A DNA stretch of 64,000 nucleotides, from NCBI GenBank assembly GCA_037893225.1, contig JAZGUH010001200.1:1-64000 (forward strand), in the 5' to 3' direction. Positions 27,132 through 39,195 of the stretch are shown here, in pieces. Numbering within the stretch: the first letter of the stretch is position 1; the number at the start of each line of letters is the position of its first letter. Source of the DNA: Hippasteria phrygiana (taxonomy: Eukaryota > Echinodermata > Asteroidea > Valvatida > Goniasteridae). Both the position numbers and the translations under genes were made by a program. A model generated the notes under the pieces. The model had not been told where the DNA came from. It saw nothing but the letters and a program-made list of their open reading frames with translations, and ran no database searches.

Positions 27132-28523
27132 TTATGAATGAGTAGAGCAAGTCCATACCCCAGGGAATTTGACAGGCATGGAGCAATAAATAGAAGGTAA
27201 TATGCACACAGATGTTGGCCGGAAAGAAAATAAACATTGCGAGGTTTGAATTTTCTCCACAAGTTTTAACTCTAGGAAGCCGCCGATGATTGCAACATGT
27301 AGCGCCAGATCTAAGCTATCCATACATGTCAAAATTACTGCATTTGGTTGATATTTCATGCAATTATGAATGAATAAAGCAAGTCCATACCCCAGGGAAT
27401 TTGACATGCATGGAGCAATAAATAGACGGTAATATGTACACAGATGTTGGCCGGAAAGAAAATAAACATTGCGAGGTTTGAATTTTCTCCACAAGTGTTA
27501 ACTCTAAGAAGCCGCCGATAATTGCAACATGTAGCGCCAGATCTAAGCTATCCATACATGTCAAAATTACTGAATTTGGTATATATTTCATGCAATTATG
27601 AATGAGTAAAGCAAGTCCATACCCCAGGGAATTTGACATGCATGGAGCAATAAATAGACGGTAACATGTACACAGATGTTGGCCGGAAAGAAAATAAACA
27701 TTGCGAGGTTTGAATTTTCTCCACAAGTTTTAACTCTAGGAAGCCGCCGATGATTGCAACATGTAGCGCCAGATCTAAGCTACCCATACATGTCAAAATT
27801 ACTGTATTTGGTTGATATTTCATGCAATTATGAATGAGTAGAGCAAGTCCATACCCCAGGGAATTTGACAGGCATAGAGCAATAAATAGAAGGTAATATG
27901 CACACAGATGTTGGCCGGAAAGAAAATAAACATTGCGAGGTTTGAATTTTCTCCACAAGTTTTAACTCTAGGAAGCCGCCGATGATTGCAACATGTAGCG
28001 CCAGATCTAAGCTATCCATACATGTCAAAATTACTGCATTTGGTTGATATTTCATGCAATTATGAATGAATAAAGCAAGTCCATACCCCAGGGAATTTGA
28101 CATGCATGGAGCAATAAATAGACGGTAATATGTACACAGATGTTGGCCGGAAAGAAAATAAACATTGCGAGGTTTGAATTTTCTCCACAAGTGTTAACTC
28201 TAAGAAGCCGCCGATAATTGCAACATGTAGCGCCAGATCTAAGCTATCCATACATGTCAAAATTACTGAATTTGGTTGATATTTCGTGCAATTATGAATG
28301 AGTAAAGCAAGTCCATACCCCAGGGAATTTGACATGCATGGAGCAATAAATAGACGGTAATATGTACACAGATGTTGGCCGGAAAGAAAATAAACATTGC
28401 GAGGTTTGAATTTTCTCCACAAGTTTTAACTCTAAGAAGCCGCCGATAATTGCAACATGTAGCGCCAGATCTAAGCTATCCATACATGTCAAAATTACTG
28501 AATTTGGTTGATATTTCATGCAA

Positions 28524-31500
28524 TTATGAATGAGTAAAGCAAGTCCATACCCCAGGGAATTTGACATGCATGGAGCAATAAATAGACGGTAACATGTACA
28601 CAGATGTTGGCCGGAAAGAAAATAAACATTGCGAGGTTTGAATTTTCTCCACAATTTTTAACTCTAGGAAGCCGCCGGTGATTGCAACATGTAGCGCCAG
28701 ATCTAAGCTATCCATACATGTCAAAATTACTGTATTTGGTTGATATTTCATGCAATTATGAATGAGTAGAGCAAGTCCATACCCCAGGGAATTTGACAGG
28801 CATGGAGCAATAAATAGAAGGTAATATGCACACAGATGTTGGCCGGAAAGAAAATAAACATTGCGAGGTTTGAATTTTCTCAACAAGTTTTAACTCTAGG
28901 AAGCCGCCGATGATTGCAACATGTAGCGCCAGATCTAAGCTATCCATACATGTCAAAATTACTGCATTTGGTTGATATTTCATGCAATTATGAATGAATA
29001 AAGCAAGTCTATACCCCAGGGAATTTGACATGCATGGAGAAATAAATAGACGGTAATATGTACACAGATGTTGGCCGGAAAGAAAATAAACATTGCGAGG
29101 TTTGAATTTTCTCCACAAGTGTTAACTCTAAGAAGCCGCCGATAATTGCAACATGTAGCGCCAGATCTAAGCTATCCATACATGTCAAAATTACTGAATT
29201 TGGTTGATATTTCATGCAATTATGAATGAGTAAAGCAAGTCCATACCCCAGGGAATTTGACATGCATGGAGCAATAAATAGACGGTAACATGTACACAGA
29301 TGTTGGCCGGAAAGAAAATAAACATTGCGAGGTTTGAATATTCTCCACAAGTTTTAACTCTAGGAAGCCGCCGATGATTGCAACATGTAGCGCCAGATCT
29401 AAGCTATCCATACATGTCAAAATTACTGTATTTGGTTGATATTTCATGCAATTATGAATGAGTAGAGCAAGTCCATACCCCATTGAATTTGACAGGCATG
29501 GAGCAATAAATAGAAGGTAATATGCACACAGATGTTGGCCGGAAAGAAAATAAACATTGCGAGGTTTGAATTTTCTCCACAAGTTTTAACTCTAGGAAGC
29601 CGCCGATGATTGCAACATGTAGCGCCAGATCTAAGCTATCCATACATGTCAAAATTACTGCATTTGGTTGATATTTCATGCAATTATGAATGAATAAAGC
29701 AAGTCCATACCCCAGGGAATTTGACAGGCATGGAGCAATAAATAAGAGGTAATCTGCACACAGATGGTGGCCGGGAAGAAAATAAACATTGCGAGGTTTG
29801 AATTTTCTCCACAAGTTTTAACTCTAGGAAGCCGCCGATGATTGCAACATGTAGCGCCAGATCTAAGCTATCCATACATGTCAACATTACTGTATTTGGT
29901 TGATATTTCATGCAATTATGAATGAGTAGAGCAAGTCCATACCCCAGGGAATTTGACAGGCATGGAGCAATAAATAGAAGGTAATATGCACACAGATGTT
30001 GGCCGGAAAGAAAATAAACATTGCGAGGTTTGAATTTTCTCCACAAGTTTTAACTCTAGGAAGCCGCCGATGATTGCAACATGTAGCGCCAGATCTAAGC
30101 TATCCATACATGTCAAAATTACTGCATTTGGTTGATATTTCATGCAAATATGAATGAATAAAGCAAGTCCATACCCCAGGGAATTTGACAGGCATGGAGC
30201 AATAAATAGACGGTAATATGTACACAGATGTTGGCCGGAAAGAAAATAAACATTGCGAGGTTTGAATTTTCTCCACAAGTGTTAACTCTAAGAAGCCGCC
30301 GATAATTGCAACATGTAGCGCCAGATCTAAGCTATCCATACATGTCAAAATTACTGAATTTGGTTGATATTTCATGCAATTATGAATGAGTAAAGCAAGT
30401 CCATACCCCAGGGAATTTGACAGGCATGGAGCAATAAATAGAAGGTAATATGCACACAGATGTTGGCCGGAAAGAAAATAAACATTGCGAGGTTTGAATT
30501 TTCTCCACAAGTTTTAACTCTAAGAAGCCGCCGATAATTGCAACATGTAGCGCCAGATCTAAGCTATCCATACATGTCAAAATTTCTGAATTTGGTTGAT
30601 ATTTCATGCAATTATGAATGAGTAAAGCAAGTCCATACCCCAGGGAATTTGACAGGCATGGAGCAATAAATAAGAGGTAATCTGCACACAGATGGTGGCC
30701 GGGAAGATAATAAACATTGCGAGGTTTGAATTTTCTCCACAAGTGTTAACTCTAAGAAGCCGCCGATAATTGCAACATGTAGCGCCAGATCTAAGCTATC
30801 CATACATGTCAAAATTACTGAATTTGGTTGATATTTCATGCAATTATGAATGAGTAAAGCAAGTCCATACCCCAGGGAATTTGACATGCATGGAGCAATA
30901 AATAGACGGTAATATGTACACAGATGTTGGCCGGAAAGAAAATAAACATTGCGAGGTTTGAATTTTCTCCACAAGTGTTAACTCTAAGAAGCCGCCGATA
31001 ATTGCAACATGTAGCGCCAGATCTAAGCTATCCATACATGTCAAAATTACTGAATTTGGTTGATATTTCATGCAATTATGAATGAGTAAAGCAAGTCCAT
31101 ACCCCAGGGAATTTGACATGCATGGAGCAATAAATAGACGGTAACATGTACACAGATGTTGGCCGGAAAGAAAATAAACATTGCGAGGTTTGAATTTTCT
31201 CCACAATTTTTAACTCTAGGAAGCCGCCGGTGATTGCAACATGTAGCGCCAGATCTAAGCTATCCATACATGTCAAAATTACTGTATTTGGTTGATATTT
31301 CATGCAATTATGAATGAGTAGAGCAAGTCCATACCCCAGGGAATTTGACAGGCATGGAGCAATAAATAGAAGGTAATATGCACACAGATGTTGGCCGGAA
31401 AGAAAATAAACATTGCGAGGTTTGAATTTTCTCAACAAGTTTTAACTCTAGGAAGCCGCCGATGATTGCAACATGTAGCGCCAGATCTAAGCTATCCATA

Positions 31501-33163
31501 CATGTCAAAATTACTGCATTTGGTTGATATTTCATGCAATTATGAATGAATAAAGCAAGTCTATACCCCAGGGAATTTGACATGCATGGAGAAATAAATA
31601 GACGGTAATATGTACACAGATGTTGGCCGGAAAGAAAATAAACATTGCGAGGTTTGAATTTTCTCCACAAGTGTTAACTCTAAGAAGCCGCCGATAATTG
31701 CAACATGTAGCGCCAGATCTAAGCTATCCATACATGTCAAAATTACTGAATTTGGTTGATATTTCATGCAATTATGAATGAGTAAAGCAAGTCCATACCC
31801 CAGGGAATTTGACATGCATGGAGCAATAAATAGACGGTAACATGTACACAGATGTTGGCCGGAAAGAAAATAAACATTGCGAGGTTTGAATATTCTCCAC
31901 AAGTTTTAACTCTAGGAAGCCGCCGATGATTGCAACATGTAGCGCCAGATCTAAGCTATCCATACATGTCAAAATTACTGTATTTGGTTGATATTTCATG
32001 CAATTATGAATGAGTAGAGCAAGTCCATACCCCATTGAATTTGACAGGCATGGAGCAATAAATAGAAGGTAATATGCACACAGATGTTGGCCGGAAAGAA
32101 AATAAACATTGCGAGGTTTGAATTTTCTCCACAAGTTTTAACTCTAGGAAGCCGCCGATGATTGCAACATGTAGCGCCAGATCTAAGCTATCCATACATG
32201 TCAAAATTACTGCATTTGGTTGATATTTCATGCAATTATGAATGAATAAAGCAAGTCCATACCCCAGGGAATTTGACAGGCATGGAGCAATAAATAAGAG
32301 GTAATCTGCACACAGATGGTGGCCGGGAAGAAAATAAACATTGCGAGGTTTGAATTTTCTCCACAAGTTTTAACTCTAGGAAGCCGCCGATGATTGCAAC
32401 ATGTAGCGCCAGATCTAAGCTATCCATACATGTCAACATTACTGTATTTGGTTGATATTTCATGCAATTATGAATGAGTAGAGCAAGTCCATACCCCAGG
32501 GAATTTGACAGGCATGGAGCAATAAATAGAAGGTAATATGCACACAGATGTTGGCCGGAAAGAAAATAAACATTGCGAGGTTTGAATTTTCTCCACAAGT
32601 TTTAACTCTAGGAAGCCGCCGATGATTGCAACATGTAGCGCCAGATCTAAGCTATCCATACATGTCAAAATTACTGCATTTGGTTGATATTTCATGCAAA
32701 TATGAATGAATAAAGCAAGTCCATACCCCAGGGAATTTGACAGGCATGGAGCAATAAATAGACGGTAATATGTACACAGATGTTGGCCGGAAAGAAAATA
32801 AACATTGCGAGGTTTGAATTTTCTCCACAAGTGTTAACTCTAAGAAGCCGCCGATAATTGCAACATGTAGCGCCAGATCTAAGCTATCCATACATGTCAA
32901 AATTACTGAATTTGGTTGATATTTCATGCAATTATGAATGAGTAAAGCAAGTCCATACCCCAGGGAATTTGACAGGCATGGAGCAATAAATAGAAGGTAA
33001 TATGCACACAGATGTTGGCCGGAAAGAAAATAAACATTGCGAGGTTTGAATTTTCTCCACAAGTTTTAACTCTAAGAAGCCGCCGATAATTGCAACATGT
33101 AGCGCCAGATCTAAGCTATCCATACATGTCAAAATTTCTGAATTTGGTTGATATTTCATGCAA
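28524..33163. repeat. HOR block: 11-unit repeat of 2,552 bp
   Basis: Units from 28,524 (marked by caattttta with ccggtgattg) recur from 31,076, a spacing of eleven monomers. The markers cccattgaa (29,483 and 32,035), ctcaacaag (28,880 and 31,432 region), the atgcaaat unit (30,142 and 32,694) and gaagataataa (30,707 and 33,258 region) all fit this spacing. The second copy runs into the 13-unit block at 33,164, whose first unit still has the gaagataataa marker, so the joint lies within that unit. This block overlaps the second 14-mer copy. Confidence 0.82.
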
Positions 33164-36100
33164 TTATGAATGAGTAAAGCAAGTCCATACCCCAGGGAAT
33201 TTGACAGGCATGGAGCAATAAATAAGAGGTAATCTGCACACAGATGGTGGCCGGGAAGATAATAAACATTGCGAGGTTTGAATTTTCTCCACAAGTGTTA
33301 ACTCTAAGAAGCCGCCGATAATTGCAACATGTAGCGCCAGATCTAAGCTATCCATACATGTCAAAATTACTGAATTTGGTTGATATTTCATGCAATTATG
33401 AATGAGTAAAGCAAGTCCATACCCCAGGGAATTTGACATGCATGGAGCAATAAATAGACGGTAACATGTACACAGATGTTGGCCGGAAAGAAAATAAACA
33501 TTGCGAGGTTTGAATTTGCTCCACAAGTTTTAACTCTAAGAAGCCGCCGATAATTGCAACATGTAACGCCAGATCTAAGCTATCCATACATGTCAAAATT
33601 ACTGAATTTGGTTGATATTTCATGCAATTATGAATGAGTAAAGCAAGTCCATACCCCAGGGAATTTGACATGCATGGAGCAATAAATAGACGGTAACATG
33701 TACACAGATGTTGGCCGGAAAGAAAATAAACATTGCGAGGTTTGAATTTTCTCCACAATTTTTAACTCTAGGAAGCCGCCGATGATTGCAACATGTAGCG
33801 CCAGATCTAAGCTATCCATACATGTCAAAATTACTGTATTTGGTTGATATTTCATGCAATTATGAATGAGTAGAGCAAGTCCATACCCCAGGGAATTTGA
33901 CAGGCATGGAGCAATAAATAGAAGGTAATATGCACACAGATGTTGGCCGGAAAGAAAATAAACATTGCGAGGTTTGAATTTTCTCCACAAGTTTTAACTC
34001 TAGGAAGCCGCCGATGATTGCAACATGTAGCGCCAGATCTAAGCTATCCATACATGTCAAAATTACTGCATTTGGTTGATATTTCATGCAATTATGAATG
34101 AATAAAGCAAGTCTATACCCCAGGGAATTTGACATGCATGGAGAAATAAATAGACGGTAATATGTACACAGATGTTGGCCGGAAAGAAAATAAACATTGC
34201 GAGGTTTGAATTTTCTCCACAAGTTTTAACTCTAAGAAGCCGCCGATAATTGCAACATGTAGCGCCAGATCTAAGCTATCCATACATGTCAAAATTACTG
34301 AATTTGGTTGATATTTCATGCAATTATGAATGAGTAAAGCAAGTCCATACCCCAGGGAATTTGACATGCATGGAGCAATAAATAGACGGTAACATGTACA
34401 CAGATGTTGGCCGGAAAGAAAATAAACATTGCGAGGTTTGAATATTCTCCACAAGTTTTAACTCTAGGAAGCCGCCGATGATTGCAACATGTAGCGCCAG
34501 ATCTAAGCTATCCATACATGTCAAAATTACTGTATTTGGTTGATATTTCATGCAATTATGAATGAGTAGAGCAAGTCCATACCCCAGGGAATTTGACAGG
34601 CATGGAGCAATAAATAGAAGGTAATATGCACACAGATGTTGGCGGGAAAGAAAATCAACATTGCGAGGTTTGAATTTTCTCCACAAGTTTTAACTCTAGG
34701 AAGCCGCCGATGATTGCAACATGTAGCGCCAGATCTAAGCTATCCATACATGTCAAAATTACTGCATTTGGTTGATATTTCATGCAATTATGAATGAATA
34801 AAGCAAGTCCATACCCCAGGGAATTTGACATGCATGGAGCAATAAATAGACGGTAACATGTACACAGATGTTGGCCGGAAAGAAAATGAACATTGCGAGG
34901 TTTGAATTTTCTCCACAAGTTTTAACTCTAAGAAGCCGCCGATAATTGCAACATGTAGCGCCAGATCTAAGCTATCCATACATGTCAAAATTACTGAATT
35001 TGGTTTTTATTTCATGCAATTATGAATGAGTAAAGCAAGTCCATACCCCAGGGAATTTGACATGCATGGAGCAATAAATAGAAGGTAATATGCACACAGA
35101 TGTTGGCCGGAAAGAAAATAAACATTGCGAGGTTTGAATTTTCTCCACAAGTGTTAACTCTAAGAAGCCGCCGATAATTGCAACATGTAGCGCCAGATCT
35201 AAGCTATCCATATATGTCAAAATTACTGAATTTGGTTGATATTTCATGCAATTATGAATGAGTAAAGCAAGTCCATACCCCAGGGAATTTGACAGGCATG
35301 GAGCAATAAATAGAAGGTAATATGCACACAGATGTTGGCCGGAAAGAAAATAAACATTGCGAGGTTTGAATTTTCTCCACAAGTTTTAACTCTAAGAAGC
35401 CGCCGATAATTGCAACATGTAGCGCCAGATCTAAGCTATCCATACATGTCAAAATTTCTGAATTTGGTTGATATTTCATGCAATTATGAATGAGTAAAGC
35501 AAGTCCATACCCCAGGCAATTTGACAGGCATGGAGCAATAAATAAAAGGTAATCTGCACACAGATGGTGGCCGGGAAGAAAATAAACATTGCGAGGTTTG
35601 AATTTTCTCCACAAGTGTTAACTCTAAGAAGCCGCCGATGATTGCAACATGTAGCGCCAGATCTAAGCTATCCATACATGTCAACATTACTGTATTTGGT
35701 TGATATTTCATGCAATTATGAATGAGTAGAGCAAGTCCATACCCCAGGGAATTTGACAGGCATGGAGCAATAAATAGACGGTAATATGCACACAGATGTT
35801 GGCCGGAAAGAAAATAAACATTGCGAGGTTTGAATTTTCTCCACAAGTTTTAACTCTAGGAAGCCGCCGATGATTGCAACATGTAGCGCCAGATCTAAGC
35901 TATCCATACATGTCAAAATTACTGCATTTGGTTGATATTTCATGCAAATATGAATGAATAAAGCAAGTCCATACCCCAGGGAATTTGACAGGCATGGAGC
36001 AATAAATAGACGGTAATATGTACACAGATGTTGGCCGGAAAGAAAATAAACATTGCGAGGTTTGAATTTTCTCCACAAGTGTTAACTCTAAGAAGCCGCC

Positions 36101-36411
36101 GATAATTGCAACATGTAGCGCCAGATCTAAGCTATCCATACATGTCAAAATTACTGAATTTGGTTGATATTTCATGCAATTATGAATGAGTAAAGCAAGT
36201 CCATACCCCAGGGAATTTGACAGGCATGGAGCAATAAATAGAAGGTAATATGCACACAGATGTTGGCCGGAAAGAAAATAAACATTGCGAGGTTTGAATT
36301 TTCTCCACAAGTTTTAACTCTAAGAAGCCGCCGATAATTGCAACATGTAGCGCCAGATCTAAGCTATCCATACATGTCAAAATTTCTGAATTTGGTTGAT
36401 ATTTCATGCAA
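33164..36411. repeat. Second copy of the I N O L P D E F H' A . L C block
   Basis: The order and markers follow 6,952-9,967: aatttgctcc near 33,519, caattttta near 33,758, agtctatacc in the unit at 34,092, aatattctcc near 34,442 and ccatatatg near 35,212. Differences include ggcgggaaag in the E unit (34,639-34,649), a private double change at 35,006-35,007, a private base at 33,566 (gtaacgcc), and a chimeric unit at 35,484 in the K position. The A unit at 36,180 leads into the 19-unit repeat. Confidence 0.8.
35484..35715. repeat. Chimeric monomer, switch within 35,628-35,639
   Basis: The left part carries aataaaagg, gtgttaac and ctaag, as in M-type units. The right part carries gatgattg and caacattactg, as in K-type units. 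The switch again falls in the interval gaagccgccgat. The unit stands where a K unit is expected in the 13-unit block. Confidence 0.7.
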
Positions 36412-39195
36412 TTATGAATGAGTAAAGCAAGTCCATACCCCAGGGAATTTGACAGGCATGGAGCAATAAATAAGAGGTAATCTGCACACAGATGGTGGCC
36501 GGGAAGAAATTAAACATTGCGAGGTTTGAATTTTCTCCACAAGTGTTAACTCTAAGAAGCCGCCGATAATTGCAACATGTAGCGCCAGATCTAAGCTATC
36601 CATACATGTCAAAATTACTGAATTTGGTTGATATTTCATGCAATTATGAATGAGTAAAGCAAGTCCATACCCCAGGGAATTTGACATGCATGGAGCAATA
36701 AATAGACGGTAACATGTACACAGATGTTGGCCGGAAAGAAAATAAACATTGCGAGGTTTGAATTTGCTCCACAAGTTTTAACTCTAAGAAGCCGCCGATA
36801 ATTGCAACATGTAGCGCCAGATCTAAGCTATCCATACATGTCAAAATTACTGAATTTGGTTGATATTTCATGCAATTATGAATGAGTAAAGCAAGTCCAT
36901 ACCCCAGGGAATTTGACATGCATGGAGCAATAAATAGACGGTAACATGTACACAGATGTTGGCCGGAAAGAAAATAAACATTGCGAGGTTTGAATATTCT
37001 CCACAAGTTTTAACTCTAGGAAGCCGCCGATGATTGCAACATGTAGCGCCAGATCTAAGCTATCCATACATGTCAAAATTACTGTATTTGGTTGATATTT
37101 CATGCAATTATGAATGAGTAGAGCAAGTCCATACCCCAGGGAATTTGACAGGCATGGAGCAATAAATAGAAGGTAATATGCACACAGATGTTGGCGGGAA
37201 AGAAAATCAACATTGCGAGGTTTGAATTTTCTCCACAAGTTTGAACTCTAGGAAGCCGCCGATGATTGCAACATGTAGCGCCAGATCTAAGCTATCCATA
37301 CATGTCAAAATTACTGCATTTGGTTGATATTTCATGCAATTATGAATGAATAAAGCAAGTCCATACCCCAGGGAATTTGACATGCATGGAGCAATAAATA
37401 GACGGTAACATGTACACAGATGTTGGCCGGAAAGAAAATGAACATTGCGAGGTTTGAATTTTCTCCACAAGTTTTAACTCTAAGAAGCCGCCGATAATTG
37501 CAACATGTAGCGCCAGATCTAAGCTATCCATACATGTCAAAATTACTGAATTTGGTTGATATTTCATGCAATTATGAATGAGTAAAGCAAGTCCATACCC
37601 CAGGGAATTTGACATGCATGGAGCAATAAATAAGAGGTAATCTGCACACAGATGGTGGCCGGGAAGAAAATAAACATTGCGAGGTTTGAATTTTCTCCAC
37701 AAGTTTTAACTCTAGGAAGCCGCCGATGATTGCAACATGTAGCGCCAGATCTAAGCTATCCATACATGTCAACATTACTGTATTTGGTTGATATTTCATG
37801 CAATTATGAATGAGTAGAGCAAGTCCATACCCCAGGGAATTTGACAGGCATGGAGCAATAAATAGAAGGTAATATGCACACAGATGTTGGCCGGAAAGAA
37901 AATAAACATTGCGAGGTTTGAATTTTCTCCACAAGTGTTAACTCTAAGAAGCCGCCGATAATTGCAACATGTAGCGCCAGATCTAAGCTATCCATACATG
38001 TCAAAATTACTGAATTTGGTTGATATTTCATGCAATTATGAATGAGTAAAGCAAGTCCATACCCCAGGGAATTTGACATGCATGGAGCAATAAATAGACG
38101 GTAACATGTACACAGATGTTGGCCGGAAAGAAAATAAACATTGCGAGGTTTGAATTTGCTCCACAAGTTTTAACTCTAAGAAGCCGCCGATAATTGCAAC
38201 ATGTAGCGCCAGATCTAAGCTATCCATACATGTCAAAATTACTGAATTTGGTTGATATTTCATGCAATTATGAATGAGTAAAGCAAGTCCATACCCCAGG
38301 GAATTTGACATGCATGGAGCAATAAATAGACGGTAACATGTACACAGATGTTGGCCGGAAAGAAAATAAACATTGCGAGGTTTGAATATTCTCCACAAGT
38401 TTTAACTCTAGGAAGCCGCCGATGATTGCAACATGTAGCGCCAGATCTAAGCTATCCATACATGTCAAAATTACTGTATTTGGTTGATATTTCATGCAAT
38501 TATGAATGAGTAGAGCAAGTCCATACCCCAGGGAATTTGACAGGCATGGAGCAATAAATAGAAGGTAATATGCACACAGATGTTGGCGGGAAAGAAAATC
38601 AACATTGCGAGGTTTGAATTTTCTCCACAAGTTTGAACTCTAGGAAGCCGCCGATGATTGCAACATGTAGCGCCAGATCTAAGCTATCCATACATGTCAA
38701 AATTACTGCATTTGGTTGATATTTCATGCAATTATGAATGAATAAAGCAAGTCCATACCCCAGGGAATTTGACATGCATGGAGCAATAAATAGACGGTAA
38801 CATGTACACAGATGTTGGCCGGAAAGAAAATGAACATTGCGAGGTTTGAATTTTCTCCACAAGTTTTAACTCTAAGAAGCCGCCGATAATTGCAACATGT
38901 AGCGCCAGATCTAAGCTATCCATACATGTCAAAATTACTGAATTTGGTTGATATTTCATGCAATTATGAATGAGTAAAGCAAGTCCATACCCCAGGGAAT
39001 TTGACATGCATGGAGCAATAAATAAGAGGTAATCTGCACACAGATGGTGGCCGGGAAGAAAATAAACATTGCGAGGTTTGAATTTTCTCCACAAGTTTTA
39101 ACTCTAGGAAGCCGCCGATGATTGCAACATGTAGCGCCAGATCTAAGCTATCCATACATGTCAACATTACTGTATTTGGTTGATATTTCATGCAA
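36412..39195. repeat. Nested 6-unit duplication inside the 19-mer
   Basis: Units 36,412-37,803 and 37,804-39,195 agree in five of six positions (N D E F G), a spacing of 1,392 bp. The seventh unit (X, 37,804) has the head of the H-type unit at 39,196 (agtagagc, caggcatgg, aatagaagg) but the tail of the I type (ccatacatg, actgaattt). The switch lies between 37,903 and 37,996. X is thus the recombination joint that created the duplication, and it was then copied with the 19-mer to 42,212 and 46,620. Confidence 0.75.

Larger units (their letters stand above)
24116..30611. repeat. HOR block: 14-unit repeat, two copies of 3,248 bp
   Basis: Rare markers recur at exactly 3,248 bp: the double change ggtatat at 24,333-24,334 and 27,581-27,582, tttcgtgc near 25,038 and 28,286, and cccattgaa at 26,235 and 29,483. 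The first eleven units of each copy agree. The last three units differ, because the first copy ends with a chimera at 26,436 followed by two more units, while the second continues with units of K, L, C and A type. Confidence 0.85.
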
